Source: an uncultured Acidobacteriota bacterium (GTDB lineage: Bacteria > Acidobacteriota > Blastocatellia > Pyrinomonadales > Pyrinomonadaceae). From it: DNA of 9,289 nucleotides. Under the pieces are notes generated by a model. It saw only the letters and a list, made by a program, of their open reading frames with translations. It did not search any database and was not told the DNA's origin. How positions within the stretch are numbered: position 1 is the stretch's first letter; each line of letters opens with the position of its first letter. The stretch is taken from assembly GCA_946480545.1 (NCBI GenBank), contig CAMLKY010000050.1:1-9289 (forward strand), in the 5' to 3' direction. This document shows positions 1-5,358 of this stretch, in pieces. Position numbers and translations under genes: made by a program.

Positions 1-351
1 CAGCTTAACTTCAAATCGGATCTCGAGTACTACATCCTCGGCGGCGGCATCACGAGCCCGTGGAATTGGAACACGAACAACGCCTACGCCGATACATCGC
101 AGGCCCTTTCATCGGCTATGCGAAAAAATCCCTATATGAAGGTGTTTGTAGCCAGCGGTTATTACGACATGGCGACGCCCTATTTCGCAGCCGAGTACAC
201 GGTCTCGGCGATGAGCCTCGAGCCGCAGCTCCGGCAGAACTTCTCGTTCGGATACTACGAAGCCGGACACATGATGTACATCGAGAAGAACTCTCTTAGG
301 AAGTTAAAGGAGGACGTCGCCGGGTTCATGCAGACGGCGTTGCGGCGATAA
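1..351 (+). CDS. C-terminal part of a serine carboxypeptidase-like (peptidase S10) protein, 5' end outside window
   Basis: The reading frame is open from base 1 to a TAA at 349-351 and gives 116 residues of a protein that starts upstream of the window. The fragment fits the end of an S10 (alpha/beta hydrolase) peptidase. A strand ending in ASGYYDMATPY (about residues 51-61) carries the candidate catalytic Asp (D56). Further on, EAGHMMY (about 88-93) carries the candidate catalytic His (H90), followed by a helix typical of the family C-terminus. Family members remove C-terminal amino acids from peptides and are usually exported; the Ser nucleophile and any signal peptide would lie off the window. 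It is the only plus-strand gene on this side and ends tail-to-tail with the DUF3574 gene, with an 8-bp gap. The hydrolase fold is fairly sure; the exact substrate is unknown. Confidence 0.8.
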   Translation, partial: QLNFKSDLEYYILGGGITSPWNWNTNNAYADTSQALSSAMRKNPYMKVFVASGYYDMATPYFAAEYTVSAMSLEPQLRQNFSFGYYEAGHMMYIEKNSLRKLKEDVAGFMQTALRR

Positions 352-357
352 ACGCCG
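343..357. terminator. Small hairpin at convergent gene ends, possible bidirectional terminator
   Basis: CGGCG (343-347) and CGCCG (353-357) form a 5-bp GC stem around an ATAAA loop that contains the peptidase stop codon. It sits exactly between two convergent genes, where a shared terminator would be expected. The stem is short and no T tract follows on either strand, so this is a weak candidate. Confidence 0.25.
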
Positions 358-359
358 GG

Positions 360-803
360 TTAGAAGGAGACAGTTACCGACCGAAGGATGTCCACACGAA
401 GAACGGATTCCTGTTCAAAACGCTTCTTGTATTCGGCCCGGATCTCGTTGAGTTTCTTCCCCGCTGACGACCGCTCGCGCTTGGGATAGACCACGACAAA
501 GACCTTGCTGTTCTCTTTTGCAATATTTCCCGCTGCGGTCCGCCATTGGCCCAGCCCCGACAACACCGTGAATCCGGCCGGAAATCGTGGAGTGATGACT
601 TCATCGACAAACTGGCTCCATTCGGCATCGGTCAGTACCGATTTGTCCGGTTTGGTGAGTCCGAAATATAACTCTGAACGAACAAACTTCTCTTGAGCGA
701 TCGACGCCGGATGCTCAATGACCGTGACAGGAACGGCCGCGACCGGTGCCGCAGCGGCCAGCAAGACAAGTGTCAGCAACAAGTATCTTGTAAGACTATT
801 CAT
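360..803 (-). CDS. DUF3574 family secreted protein
   Basis: This 147-residue protein has a clear N-terminal signal peptide: Arg at position 6, a Leu/Ala-rich core to about residue 23, and an Ala-rich cleavage region. The mature part matches the DUF3574 pattern as I know it: FVRSELYFGL near residue 40, then EWSQFVDEVITPRFPAGFTV, a GQW motif, and near the end a YKKRFEQESVLRVD stretch. The family has no established biochemical role; the protein is probably periplasmic or exported. Its ATG (803) lies inside the end of the moaB-like gene, which overlaps it by 8 bp, so the two are probably co-transcribed with coupled translation. I see no good Shine-Dalgarno sequence before the ATG, which fits coupling. 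Family assignment is confident; function is unknown. Confidence 0.82.
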   Translation of the reverse strand: MNSLTRYLLLTLVLLAAAAPVAAVPVTVIEHPASIAQEKFVRSELYFGLTKPDKSVLTDAEWSQFVDEVITPRFPAGFTVLSGLGQWRTAAGNIAKENSKVFVVVYPKRERSSAGKKLNEIRAEYKKRFEQESVLRVDILRSVTVSF

Positions 804-1284
804 GATGAGCTGTATGGCCCGCCGCCTGTTCGACGGCGTGGTGGAGAACTGGCCTGATCACCTCGAAGCACTCGCGTACAGCCTTTGGCGAGCCGGGAAA
901 ATTTATGATGAGAGTGTTGCTGCGGATGCCCGACACACCGCGCGAAAGCATCGCCATCGGAGTGTGCACTGCGGTCTCTCGACGCATCGCGTCTGCGATA
1001 CCCGGGACCTCGCGCTCGATAACCGATAGCGTCGCTTCCGGCGTGTTGTCGCGCGGCGAGAGCCCGGTCCCGCCCGTCGTCACTATCAAATTTATCTCTT
1101 CACGCTCGGTCAGGCTGTAGATCGTCTCGCGAAGCGCCGACAGATCGTCTGGCACAACAAGGTGATCTTCGACGCGTGCACCGGCCTCGAGCAATAGGGC
1201 GATCAGCTCGGCCCCGGAGACGTCTTCACCGACGCTGCGCGAGTCGCTCGCCGTCACCACGGCTGCCGTTATCTGGACTTTCAT
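796..1284 (-). CDS. moaB: MoaB/Mog family molybdenum cofactor biosynthesis protein
   Basis: This 162-residue protein belongs to the MoaB/MogA family, which adenylylates molybdopterin with ATP before molybdenum is inserted. The family signature is plain: TTGGTGLSPRDNTPEAT at residues 69-85, with D79 the likely functional Asp, and FPGSPKA at 129-135. Length fits MoaB (about 170) better than longer Mog proteins, but sequence alone does not separate the two. I chose the ATG at 1284 because MKVQITAAVVTASD is the normal family start. An in-frame GTG at 1359 would add 25 residues unlike the family. There is no Shine-Dalgarno sequence; instead a GC-rich hairpin ends 8 bp before the ATG. The gene is followed by the overlapping DUF3574 gene. 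No other cofactor-synthesis gene is visible in the window. Confidence 0.9.
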   Translation of the reverse strand: MKVQITAAVVTASDSRSVGEDVSGAELIALLLEAGARVEDHLVVPDDLSALRETIYSLTEREEINLIVTTGGTGLSPRDNTPEATLSVIEREVPGIADAMRRETAVHTPMAMLSRGVSGIRSNTLIINFPGSPKAVRECFEVIRPVLHHAVEQAAGHTAHHE

Positions 1285-1292
1285 AAAGAAAT

Positions 1293-1316
1293 GCGGCGCC
1301 GTTCCCACAGCGCCGC
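1293..1316 (-). terminator. Hairpin plus T-rich run directly before moaB (terminator or leader structure)
   Basis: On the minus strand GCGGCGC (1316-1310) and GCGCCGC (1299-1293) form a perfect 7-bp all-GC stem around a 10-nt loop, followed by ATTTCTTT and then the moaB ATG. This has the form of an intrinsic terminator and could end the feo operon transcript that arrives from 1532. Its position means it could also act as a leader hairpin controlling moaB translation. Which one is not decidable from sequence. Confidence 0.5.
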
Positions 1317-1531
1317 GCCAATTGCGATCATCCGTCCACAATCCTAGCGGTTGCTGCACTCCGACCGGATAATAGTCGGGTGTGGAAACTTTCGCACTTT
1401 AGGTTATCGGCGGATTGCCCTTCGGCGGCAGGACCCGGAACGCGGGCCCTTGGACTCTAAAAAACGCTCAGGAATACGGTTGGAGAATAGCACTTTCTCG
1501 TCACGGCGTGAAGGTCTTCTGGATTGCGGAA
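1317..1531. other. Intergenic region between the DMT transporter and moaB
   Basis: About 215 bp without a convincing gene. It holds a minus-strand TATTAT (1374-1369) that could be a -10 box for moaB, but no -35 match at proper spacing. That box is flanked by a short inverted repeat, CCGAC (1361-1365) with GTCGG (1375-1379). A minus-strand T6 run lies near 1459-1464, with no strong stem before it. A weak GC stem around 1430-1450 was also seen. Reading frames crossing this stretch look like shadows of the neighbouring gene. Confidence 0.3.
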
Positions 1532-2419
1532 TCATCCGGCCGTCGCGTCCATTGCCTCGACGACGCCCCGTCGTCTGGTGTAGATGACGCTCGCAACCAC
1601 GCCGCATACCACTAGCATCATGCCAAGCACGGTCTCCATCGAGTGAACCTCGCCGAAGACAAGCCATCCGATGGATATGGCGTAGATCAATCCGGAATAG
1701 TTGACGATAGATACGCTGGCAGCCGGTTCGTTCTGAAGCGCGTTCGTGAGAAATATCTGGCCGAGTTGTGAGAATACGCCGACAAGGAAAAGGTAGAGCC
1801 ATTCGAATCCGACCGGCGTTTTCCACTCGAAGAGCAGGCTTATGCCGCCTACGAGTACTCCCACAAGCTGGAAGTGAAGCACCACGGTGAGCGGATGTTC
1901 GCGGCCACGCAGACTGCGTACAAGGTTGTACGCGACTCCTGAGCAGAAAGCGGACACCACCCCGATCGTGAGGTAGAAAAGCGAGATCCTAGTATCGACC
2001 TGTTCGATCACTAGCACACCCGCGAATGCGATCCCATAGAAAAGCCATTGAAGCGCTCGGACAGATTCACTGAGGATAAAGATCGCGATAATGCTCGTGA
2101 AGATCGGAGACAAATACTGGATCGTCATCGCCGACGCGAGCGGTATGTTCTGCAGCGTTATGAAGAACAGGACAAGCGCCGTCGTACCGAAGACGCCGCG
2201 CATGATCAGGAGCCACCGGTTCGATCCGCGCCAATCGGCGTTCGCTCGATAAAGTCCGACTATGCAAAACGCGCTTGCGATCACGGTTCGGAAGAAAACA
2301 ACCTCCATCGCGGGGATATGCGAGACCTGTTTGACGAAGACGTTCGCAAGCGAAAAGGCGAGCGTCGATAGGAACATCGCACGCACGCCTTCGGTCAGGA
2401 ATCTATCGTGGGTAGTCAA
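1532..2419 (-). CDS. EamA/DMT superfamily membrane transporter
   Basis: From the TTG at 2419 this gives 295 residues, very hydrophobic throughout, with about ten membrane segments in two related halves as in the EamA (drug/metabolite transporter) family. Early LANVFVKQVSHIPAMEVVFFR is the family pattern, and the second half has the equivalent NYSGLIYAISIGWLVFGE followed by a final helix and a basic tail. Substrates of this superfamily vary widely and cannot be read from sequence. Start choice: TTG at 2419 overlaps the preceding gene's TGA as TTGA and leaves a short cytoplasmic lead before helix 1. The ATG at 2377 begins almost inside helix 1, and the TTG at 2461 would overlap the preceding gene by 46 bp. 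It is the last gene of the feo unit, which hints at a link to metal or chelator export, but this is inference only. Confidence 0.85.
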   Translation of the reverse strand: MTTHDRFLTEGVRAMFLSTLAFSLANVFVKQVSHIPAMEVVFFRTVIASAFCIVGLYRANADWRGSNRWLLIMRGVFGTTALVLFFITLQNIPLASAMTIQYLSPIFTSIIAIFILSESVRALQWLFYGIAFAGVLVIEQVDTRISLFYLTIGVVSAFCSGVAYNLVRSLRGREHPLTVVLHFQLVGVLVGGISLLFEWKTPVGFEWLYLFLVGVFSQLGQIFLTNALQNEPAASVSIVNYSGLIYAISIGWLVFGEVHSMETVLGMMLVVCGVVASVIYTRRRGVVEAMDATAG

Positions 2420-2580
2420 TGGGCAGCTTTCGAGATCTTGGTGTCGGATGAGCAGCCGCAATCATCGGCGCATGCAGACTTCGGTGAAAATGACCTCCGT
2501 TTTCGTACGAGTGTCACTCCCGCATACAGGAACGCGGCGCCAATGATCAAAAAAACGATGATCGTTTGCGTATCCATCAT
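2416..2580 (-). CDS. FeoB-associated Cys-rich small membrane protein
   Basis: This 54-residue protein starts at ATG 2580, which overlaps the feoB stop as ATGA. It has one membrane helix (about residues 7-25), a basic VRKRR stretch (25-29) that should sit in the cytoplasm, and then a short tail with Cys at 37, 41 and 43 (C-x3-C-x-C). This build and position match the FeoB-associated Cys-rich membrane proteins found after feoB in many bacteria, thought to help FeoB in place of FeoC. An adjacent second ATG (2577) would shorten it by one residue. The upstream in-frame extension to 2772 is only a shadow of feoB. The Cys set is smaller than in the longer family members I know, which usually have more Cys. 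Family call is likely; the mechanism is not established. Confidence 0.82.
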   Translation of the reverse strand: MMDTQTIIVFLIIGAAFLYAGVTLVRKRRSFSPKSACADDCGCSSDTKISKAAH

Positions 2581-4574
2581 TCGAAGCCTAATGCACGGCC
2601 GGCCTGGTAAGTTATCAACGATGCGATGTACGCAAGCGCCGTCATATAACCAACCATGAACAAGGGCCAGCTCCAGGAATTGGTCTCGCGTCGAACGATC
2701 GCGACCGTTGACATACATTGCATAGCCAGTACAAAGAAGACCATTAGCGTCAGCGCGGTGAGCGGCGTCCAAACTATCCGGCCATTGTCGTCACGCGCAT
2801 TCCGGATCGCCGAGATCAGTGACTCCGACTCCTCATTCTCGTCCTTGCCGACATTATAGATAATGCTCAGAGTCGAGACCAGAACTTCCCGCGCGGCGAA
2901 ACTCGCGATCAGCGCGACCCCGATCTTCCAGTCGAAGCCAAGCGGTTGTATGACCGGTTCGATCAAATGTCCCAATCTACCCGCGAAGCTGTTTCTCAGT
3001 TGATCGCTTTCCGGCAGCGCCAGCTCGACCGCCGGATCACCCGGTCGTCCGGTTTCCGGATCCCGGGCCGCTTCGGACTGCGTCATCTCAGGAACGGCAG
3101 CGGACGACTCGCTACGCGGAAAATACATCAACGCCCAAAGAATTATCGAAATGGCGAGGATCACCGTCCCGGCTCGCTTTACGAACAGCCACGCCCGCGT
3201 GAGCATGTTCTGCAGTACCGTGCGAACGCTGGGCATTCGATATGGCGGCAGCTCCATAACAAACGGCGGCGGCGGGGCCTTTAGTATCGTCCGTTTCAGA
3301 ATGAACGCGACAATGAGGGCGAACACAATTCCGAGAGCGTACATCGCCAGCATCAGAACAGCGCCGACCGAGACGAATCCAAAGACGGTCTGCCCCGCGA
3401 AAAACGCGCCGATCATCAGGGTATAAACCGGCAATCGCGCCGAGCAGCTCATAAAGGGTGCGATCAGGATCGTCGCAAATCTATCGCGCGGATTCTCGAT
3501 CGTCCGCGTTGCCATGATTCCCGGTATCGCACACGCGAAGCTGCTCATCAACGGAAGGAACGCCTTCCCGTGAAGACCGACACGACTCATCAATTTGTCG
3601 AGCAGGAAAGCCGCGCGCGCCATGTAGCCCGTGTCTTCGAGGATCGAGATAAAGAGAAACAGTAACAGGATCTGCGGAAGAAAAACGAGAACGCCACCGA
3701 CGCCCGCGATGATACCGTCGACAATGAGGTCAGCAAGTATGCCGGCCGGTAGGACACCACGGGCCGCATCGCCGATAGCGCCGAATCCCTGCTCGAGCAG
3801 ATCCATCGGAAGGGTCGCCCACGAAAAGATCGCCTGGAACACCGTGAGGAGCACGAGCACGAGGATGGCGAGACCGAAAAATCGGTGAGTCAGTACGCGA
3901 TCGATCTTTTCGGAGATTCGATGCTCACGCCGATCGTTGTGCTGGACCGCATCCTGCACCGCCTCGGAGATGAATTTGTAACGAGCAAATATCCTCGCGT
4001 TATCGCCATCCGCCGCGCCGTTGAGCTCGAACGGGACTGTGGGAACGTTTCCGACGACGCTACGCACCTTCTCGGAAAGCTCATCCAAACCCCGATCGCC
4101 CTTAGCATTGACCGCGACGACCGGCACACCAAGATTCTTTGAGAGGAGTTCGATGTCTATCTCGTGTTTCTGCTTTTCGAAGACATCGATCATCGTCAGG
4201 GCGACAACGACCGGCACGCCGAATTCGAACAACTGCGTGACGAGATAGAGATTACGTTCGAGGTTTGTTGCGTCGACAACGGAGACGATGGCATCCGGCT
4301 TAGGGACATTTTCGACCTTGCCCGTTATGACATCGCGTGCGATCTGCTCATCCAGTGAAGTGGCATCCAGACTATAGAGTCCCGGCAGGTCGATGAGCGT
4401 CGCGGATTCTTCGCCAACCTGCCAGTGACCTTCTTTGCGCTCGACAGTTACGCCCGGATAGTTCGCGACCTTCTGACTAAGACCGGTAAGTGAGTTGAAG
4501 AGAGTAGTCTTGCCGGCGTTCGGATTGCCGGCGAGGGCGATCGTCAGGCGGGTATTATTTCCGTTGTGATCCAT
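2577..4574 (-). CDS. feoB: Ferrous iron transport protein B
   Basis: This 665-residue protein is the inner-membrane Fe(II) transporter with an N-terminal GTPase domain. G1 is GNPNAGKT (16-23), G2 lies in YPGVTVE (39-45), and G3 is DLPG (62-65). The G4 position reads TMID (127-130) where the usual form is N-x-x-D, so the guanine-contacting Asn is replaced by Thr. A helical region follows, then membrane segments from about 233. These include the conserved gate motifs CAIPGIMATRTI (348-359) and MSCSARLPVYTL (375-386), plus AREVLVSTL near 561 and QCMSTVAIVRRET near 619-631. A hydrophilic Pro/Glu-rich loop spans about 486-535. Length is within the family range though shorter than the E. coli protein (773). 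It starts 18 bp after feoA and overlaps the Cys-rich gene. I see no strong Shine-Dalgarno sequence, consistent with translation following feoA. Identification is firm. Confidence 0.98.
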   Translation of the reverse strand: MDHNGNNTRLTIALAGNPNAGKTTLFNSLTGLSQKVANYPGVTVERKEGHWQVGEESATLIDLPGLYSLDATSLDEQIARDVITGKVENVPKPDAIVSVVDATNLERNLYLVTQLFEFGVPVVVALTMIDVFEKQKHEIDIELLSKNLGVPVVAVNAKGDRGLDELSEKVRSVVGNVPTVPFELNGAADGDNARIFARYKFISEAVQDAVQHNDRREHRISEKIDRVLTHRFFGLAILVLVLLTVFQAIFSWATLPMDLLEQGFGAIGDAARGVLPAGILADLIVDGIIAGVGGVLVFLPQILLLFLFISILEDTGYMARAAFLLDKLMSRVGLHGKAFLPLMSSFACAIPGIMATRTIENPRDRFATILIAPFMSCSARLPVYTLMIGAFFAGQTVFGFVSVGAVLMLAMYALGIVFALIVAFILKRTILKAPPPPFVMELPPYRMPSVRTVLQNMLTRAWLFVKRAGTVILAISIILWALMYFPRSESSAAVPEMTQSEAARDPETGRPGDPAVELALPESDQLRNSFAGRLGHLIEPVIQPLGFDWKIGVALIASFAAREVLVSTLSIIYNVGKDENEESESLISAIRNARDDNGRIVWTPLTALTLMVFFVLAMQCMSTVAIVRRETNSWSWPLFMVGYMTALAYIASLITYQAGRALGFE

Positions 4575-4592
4575 TCATTGTGCGGTAGGTGG

Positions 4593-4832
4593 TCAACCGA
4601 TCTGCTCGAGCTTTTCGAGCTCGACCGCCTCGGCCTCACTCTTGCGCAACGCAAGACTATACCCGCGGACGCGAACCTCTATCGGATCGCCGAAAGGTGC
4701 CGACTTAACCATGCGCACCGCGACGCCGGGTATGACGCCCATCTCCATCAGACGTCGTGTGACGATCGAGTCCTTTCCGCGGATGGACATCACCATCCGC
4801 GATTCACCTTTCGGCAAGTCAGCCAGTGTCAT
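4593..4832 (-). CDS. feoA: Ferrous iron transport protein A
   Basis: A 79-residue cytoplasmic SH3-like protein that works with FeoB in Fe(II) uptake. The family core is visible: MTLADLPKGES at the start, RRLMEMGVIPG in the middle, then APFGDPIEVRVRGYSLALRKSEAEAVEL. I chose the ATG at 4832 because the family usually starts at this point and because an AAGAAG purine run lies a few bases upstream. The alternative ATG at 4850 adds six residues, overlaps the preceding gene by 17 bp and has its purine run touching the start. With 4832 the gap to the preceding stop is 1 bp. No feoC is present; a Cys-rich small protein follows feoB instead. Confidence 0.95.
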   Translation of the reverse strand: MTLADLPKGESRMVMSIRGKDSIVTRRLMEMGVIPGVAVRMVKSAPFGDPIEVRVRGYSLALRKSEAEAVELEKLEQIG

Positions 4833-4833
4833 G

Positions 4834-5286
4834 CTAGTTCTTCTTTTCATCCTTTCTGGGCTTCATCTCCCAAAGGACATTTATGACGACCCATTTACCG
4901 TTGAACTTTCCAACGTGCATATAGTCGATCCAGTCCCGCATCTCGAGCTTGACCGTTGCCGCTCCGCCGAAAACGTCCAGTATCGTCACGTCTTTTTGCT
5001 GTTCCGCTGCCGGTGTCTGCTTCCCGGAGCCGGTCCGCGTTCCCTGTACGAGAGACATGGCGCTCATTTGACCGAGGCCGCTCTGTCCTCTTTCATTTGT
5101 CCTGACTATGCGCTTGGCAAGGTCCGGGTGCAGCGCACTCTCCATTTTATCGGCGTTGCCCTCGTACCAGCCTTCGGCGTAGTTCAGTGCGGTACGCTTG
5201 ATCGCATCACGATCGGCATCCGTCTGCGCGGCTGCCGAAAACACCAATGCCGAGATCAAAAATGCGAGACAGTATAGCTTTTTCAT
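4834..5286 (-). CDS. Secreted NTF2-like / putative lumazine-binding (Lumazine_bd_2-type) protein
   Basis: A 150-residue protein with a signal peptide (MKKLYCLAFLISALVFSAAA, cleavage near residue 20) followed by an NTF2-fold domain. The stretch ALNYAEGWYEGNADKMESALHPDLAKR is typical of the putative lumazine-binding branch (PF12893 as I recall it). The end, DWIDYMHVGKFNGKWVVINVLWEMKP, is the usual last strands of the fold. Members are poorly characterised and no ligand can be assigned. The ATG at 5286 gives a clean signal peptide. The upstream GTG (5301) would lie close to or before the predicted transcription start. It heads the feo unit, 1 bp before feoA, which suggests a periplasmic job tied to iron, but this is inference. 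The C-terminus is Lys-rich. Confidence 0.82.
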   Translation of the reverse strand: MKKLYCLAFLISALVFSAAAQTDADRDAIKRTALNYAEGWYEGNADKMESALHPDLAKRIVRTNERGQSGLGQMSAMSLVQGTRTGSGKQTPAAEQQKDVTILDVFGGAATVKLEMRDWIDYMHVGKFNGKWVVINVLWEMKPRKDEKKN

Positions 5287-5305
5287 CTTGGGGTACCTCA
5301 CGCAC

Positions 5306-5334
5306 AGTGTACCCTAGTTGAAAACCGCTTTCAA
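5306..5334 (-). promoter_or_regulatory. Sigma70-type promoter of the feo operon
   Basis: On the minus strand TTGAAA (5334-5329, 5 of 6 match to TTGACA) and TACACT (5311-5306, 4 of 6 match to TATAAT) are separated by exactly 17 bp. Transcription would start near 5299, giving a leader of only about 13 nt before the ATG at 5286, with GAGG (5297-5294) as the likely ribosome-binding site. It lies in the short gap after the DUF3108 gene and supports a separate feo transcript. Confidence 0.55.
5318..5334. promoter_or_regulatory. Inverted repeat overlapping the feo -35 box, candidate Fur operator
   Basis: TTGAAA (5318-5323) and TTTCAA (5329-5334) form a perfect 6-bp inverted repeat around a 5-bp centre. 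The inner 15 bp (TGAAAACCGCTTTCA) agree with a TGAAAAT-N-ATTTTCA type Fur box at 11 of 14 positions. It covers the -35 hexamer and part of the spacer of the feo promoter, a usual place for an iron-dependent repressor. The Fur consensus in this organism is unknown, so the repressor identity is inferred. Confidence 0.45.
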
Positions 5335-5358
5335 TTTCAATTAGCCGCTAAATCAAAG

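Noticed and set aside
1285..1359. GTG start at 1359 for the moaB-like gene
   Set aside because: The extra 25 residues are unlike the family start, and the stretch contains the GC hairpin; the ATG at 1284 matches the usual N-terminus.
1404..1826. 140-codon minus-strand frame overlapping the transporter
   Set aside because: It overlaps the end of the transporter gene in another frame and is Arg-rich with no membrane or family pattern.
2581..2772. N-terminal extension of the FeoB-associated small protein
   Set aside because: The extra 64 codons read through the feoB 3' end in another frame; the ATGA overlap at 2580 gives the normal small protein.
3039..3120. Hydrophilic Pro/Glu-rich stretch in FeoB as a possible insertion or frameshift
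   Set aside because: The frame is continuous and FeoB proteins commonly have a variable soluble loop at this place before the conserved EPVIQPLGFDWK segment.
4642..5277. 211-codon plus-strand frame
   Set aside because: It lies antisense to feoA and the NTF2-like gene, which both have clear family motifs; the product is Arg/Ser/Pro-rich with no recognisable domain.
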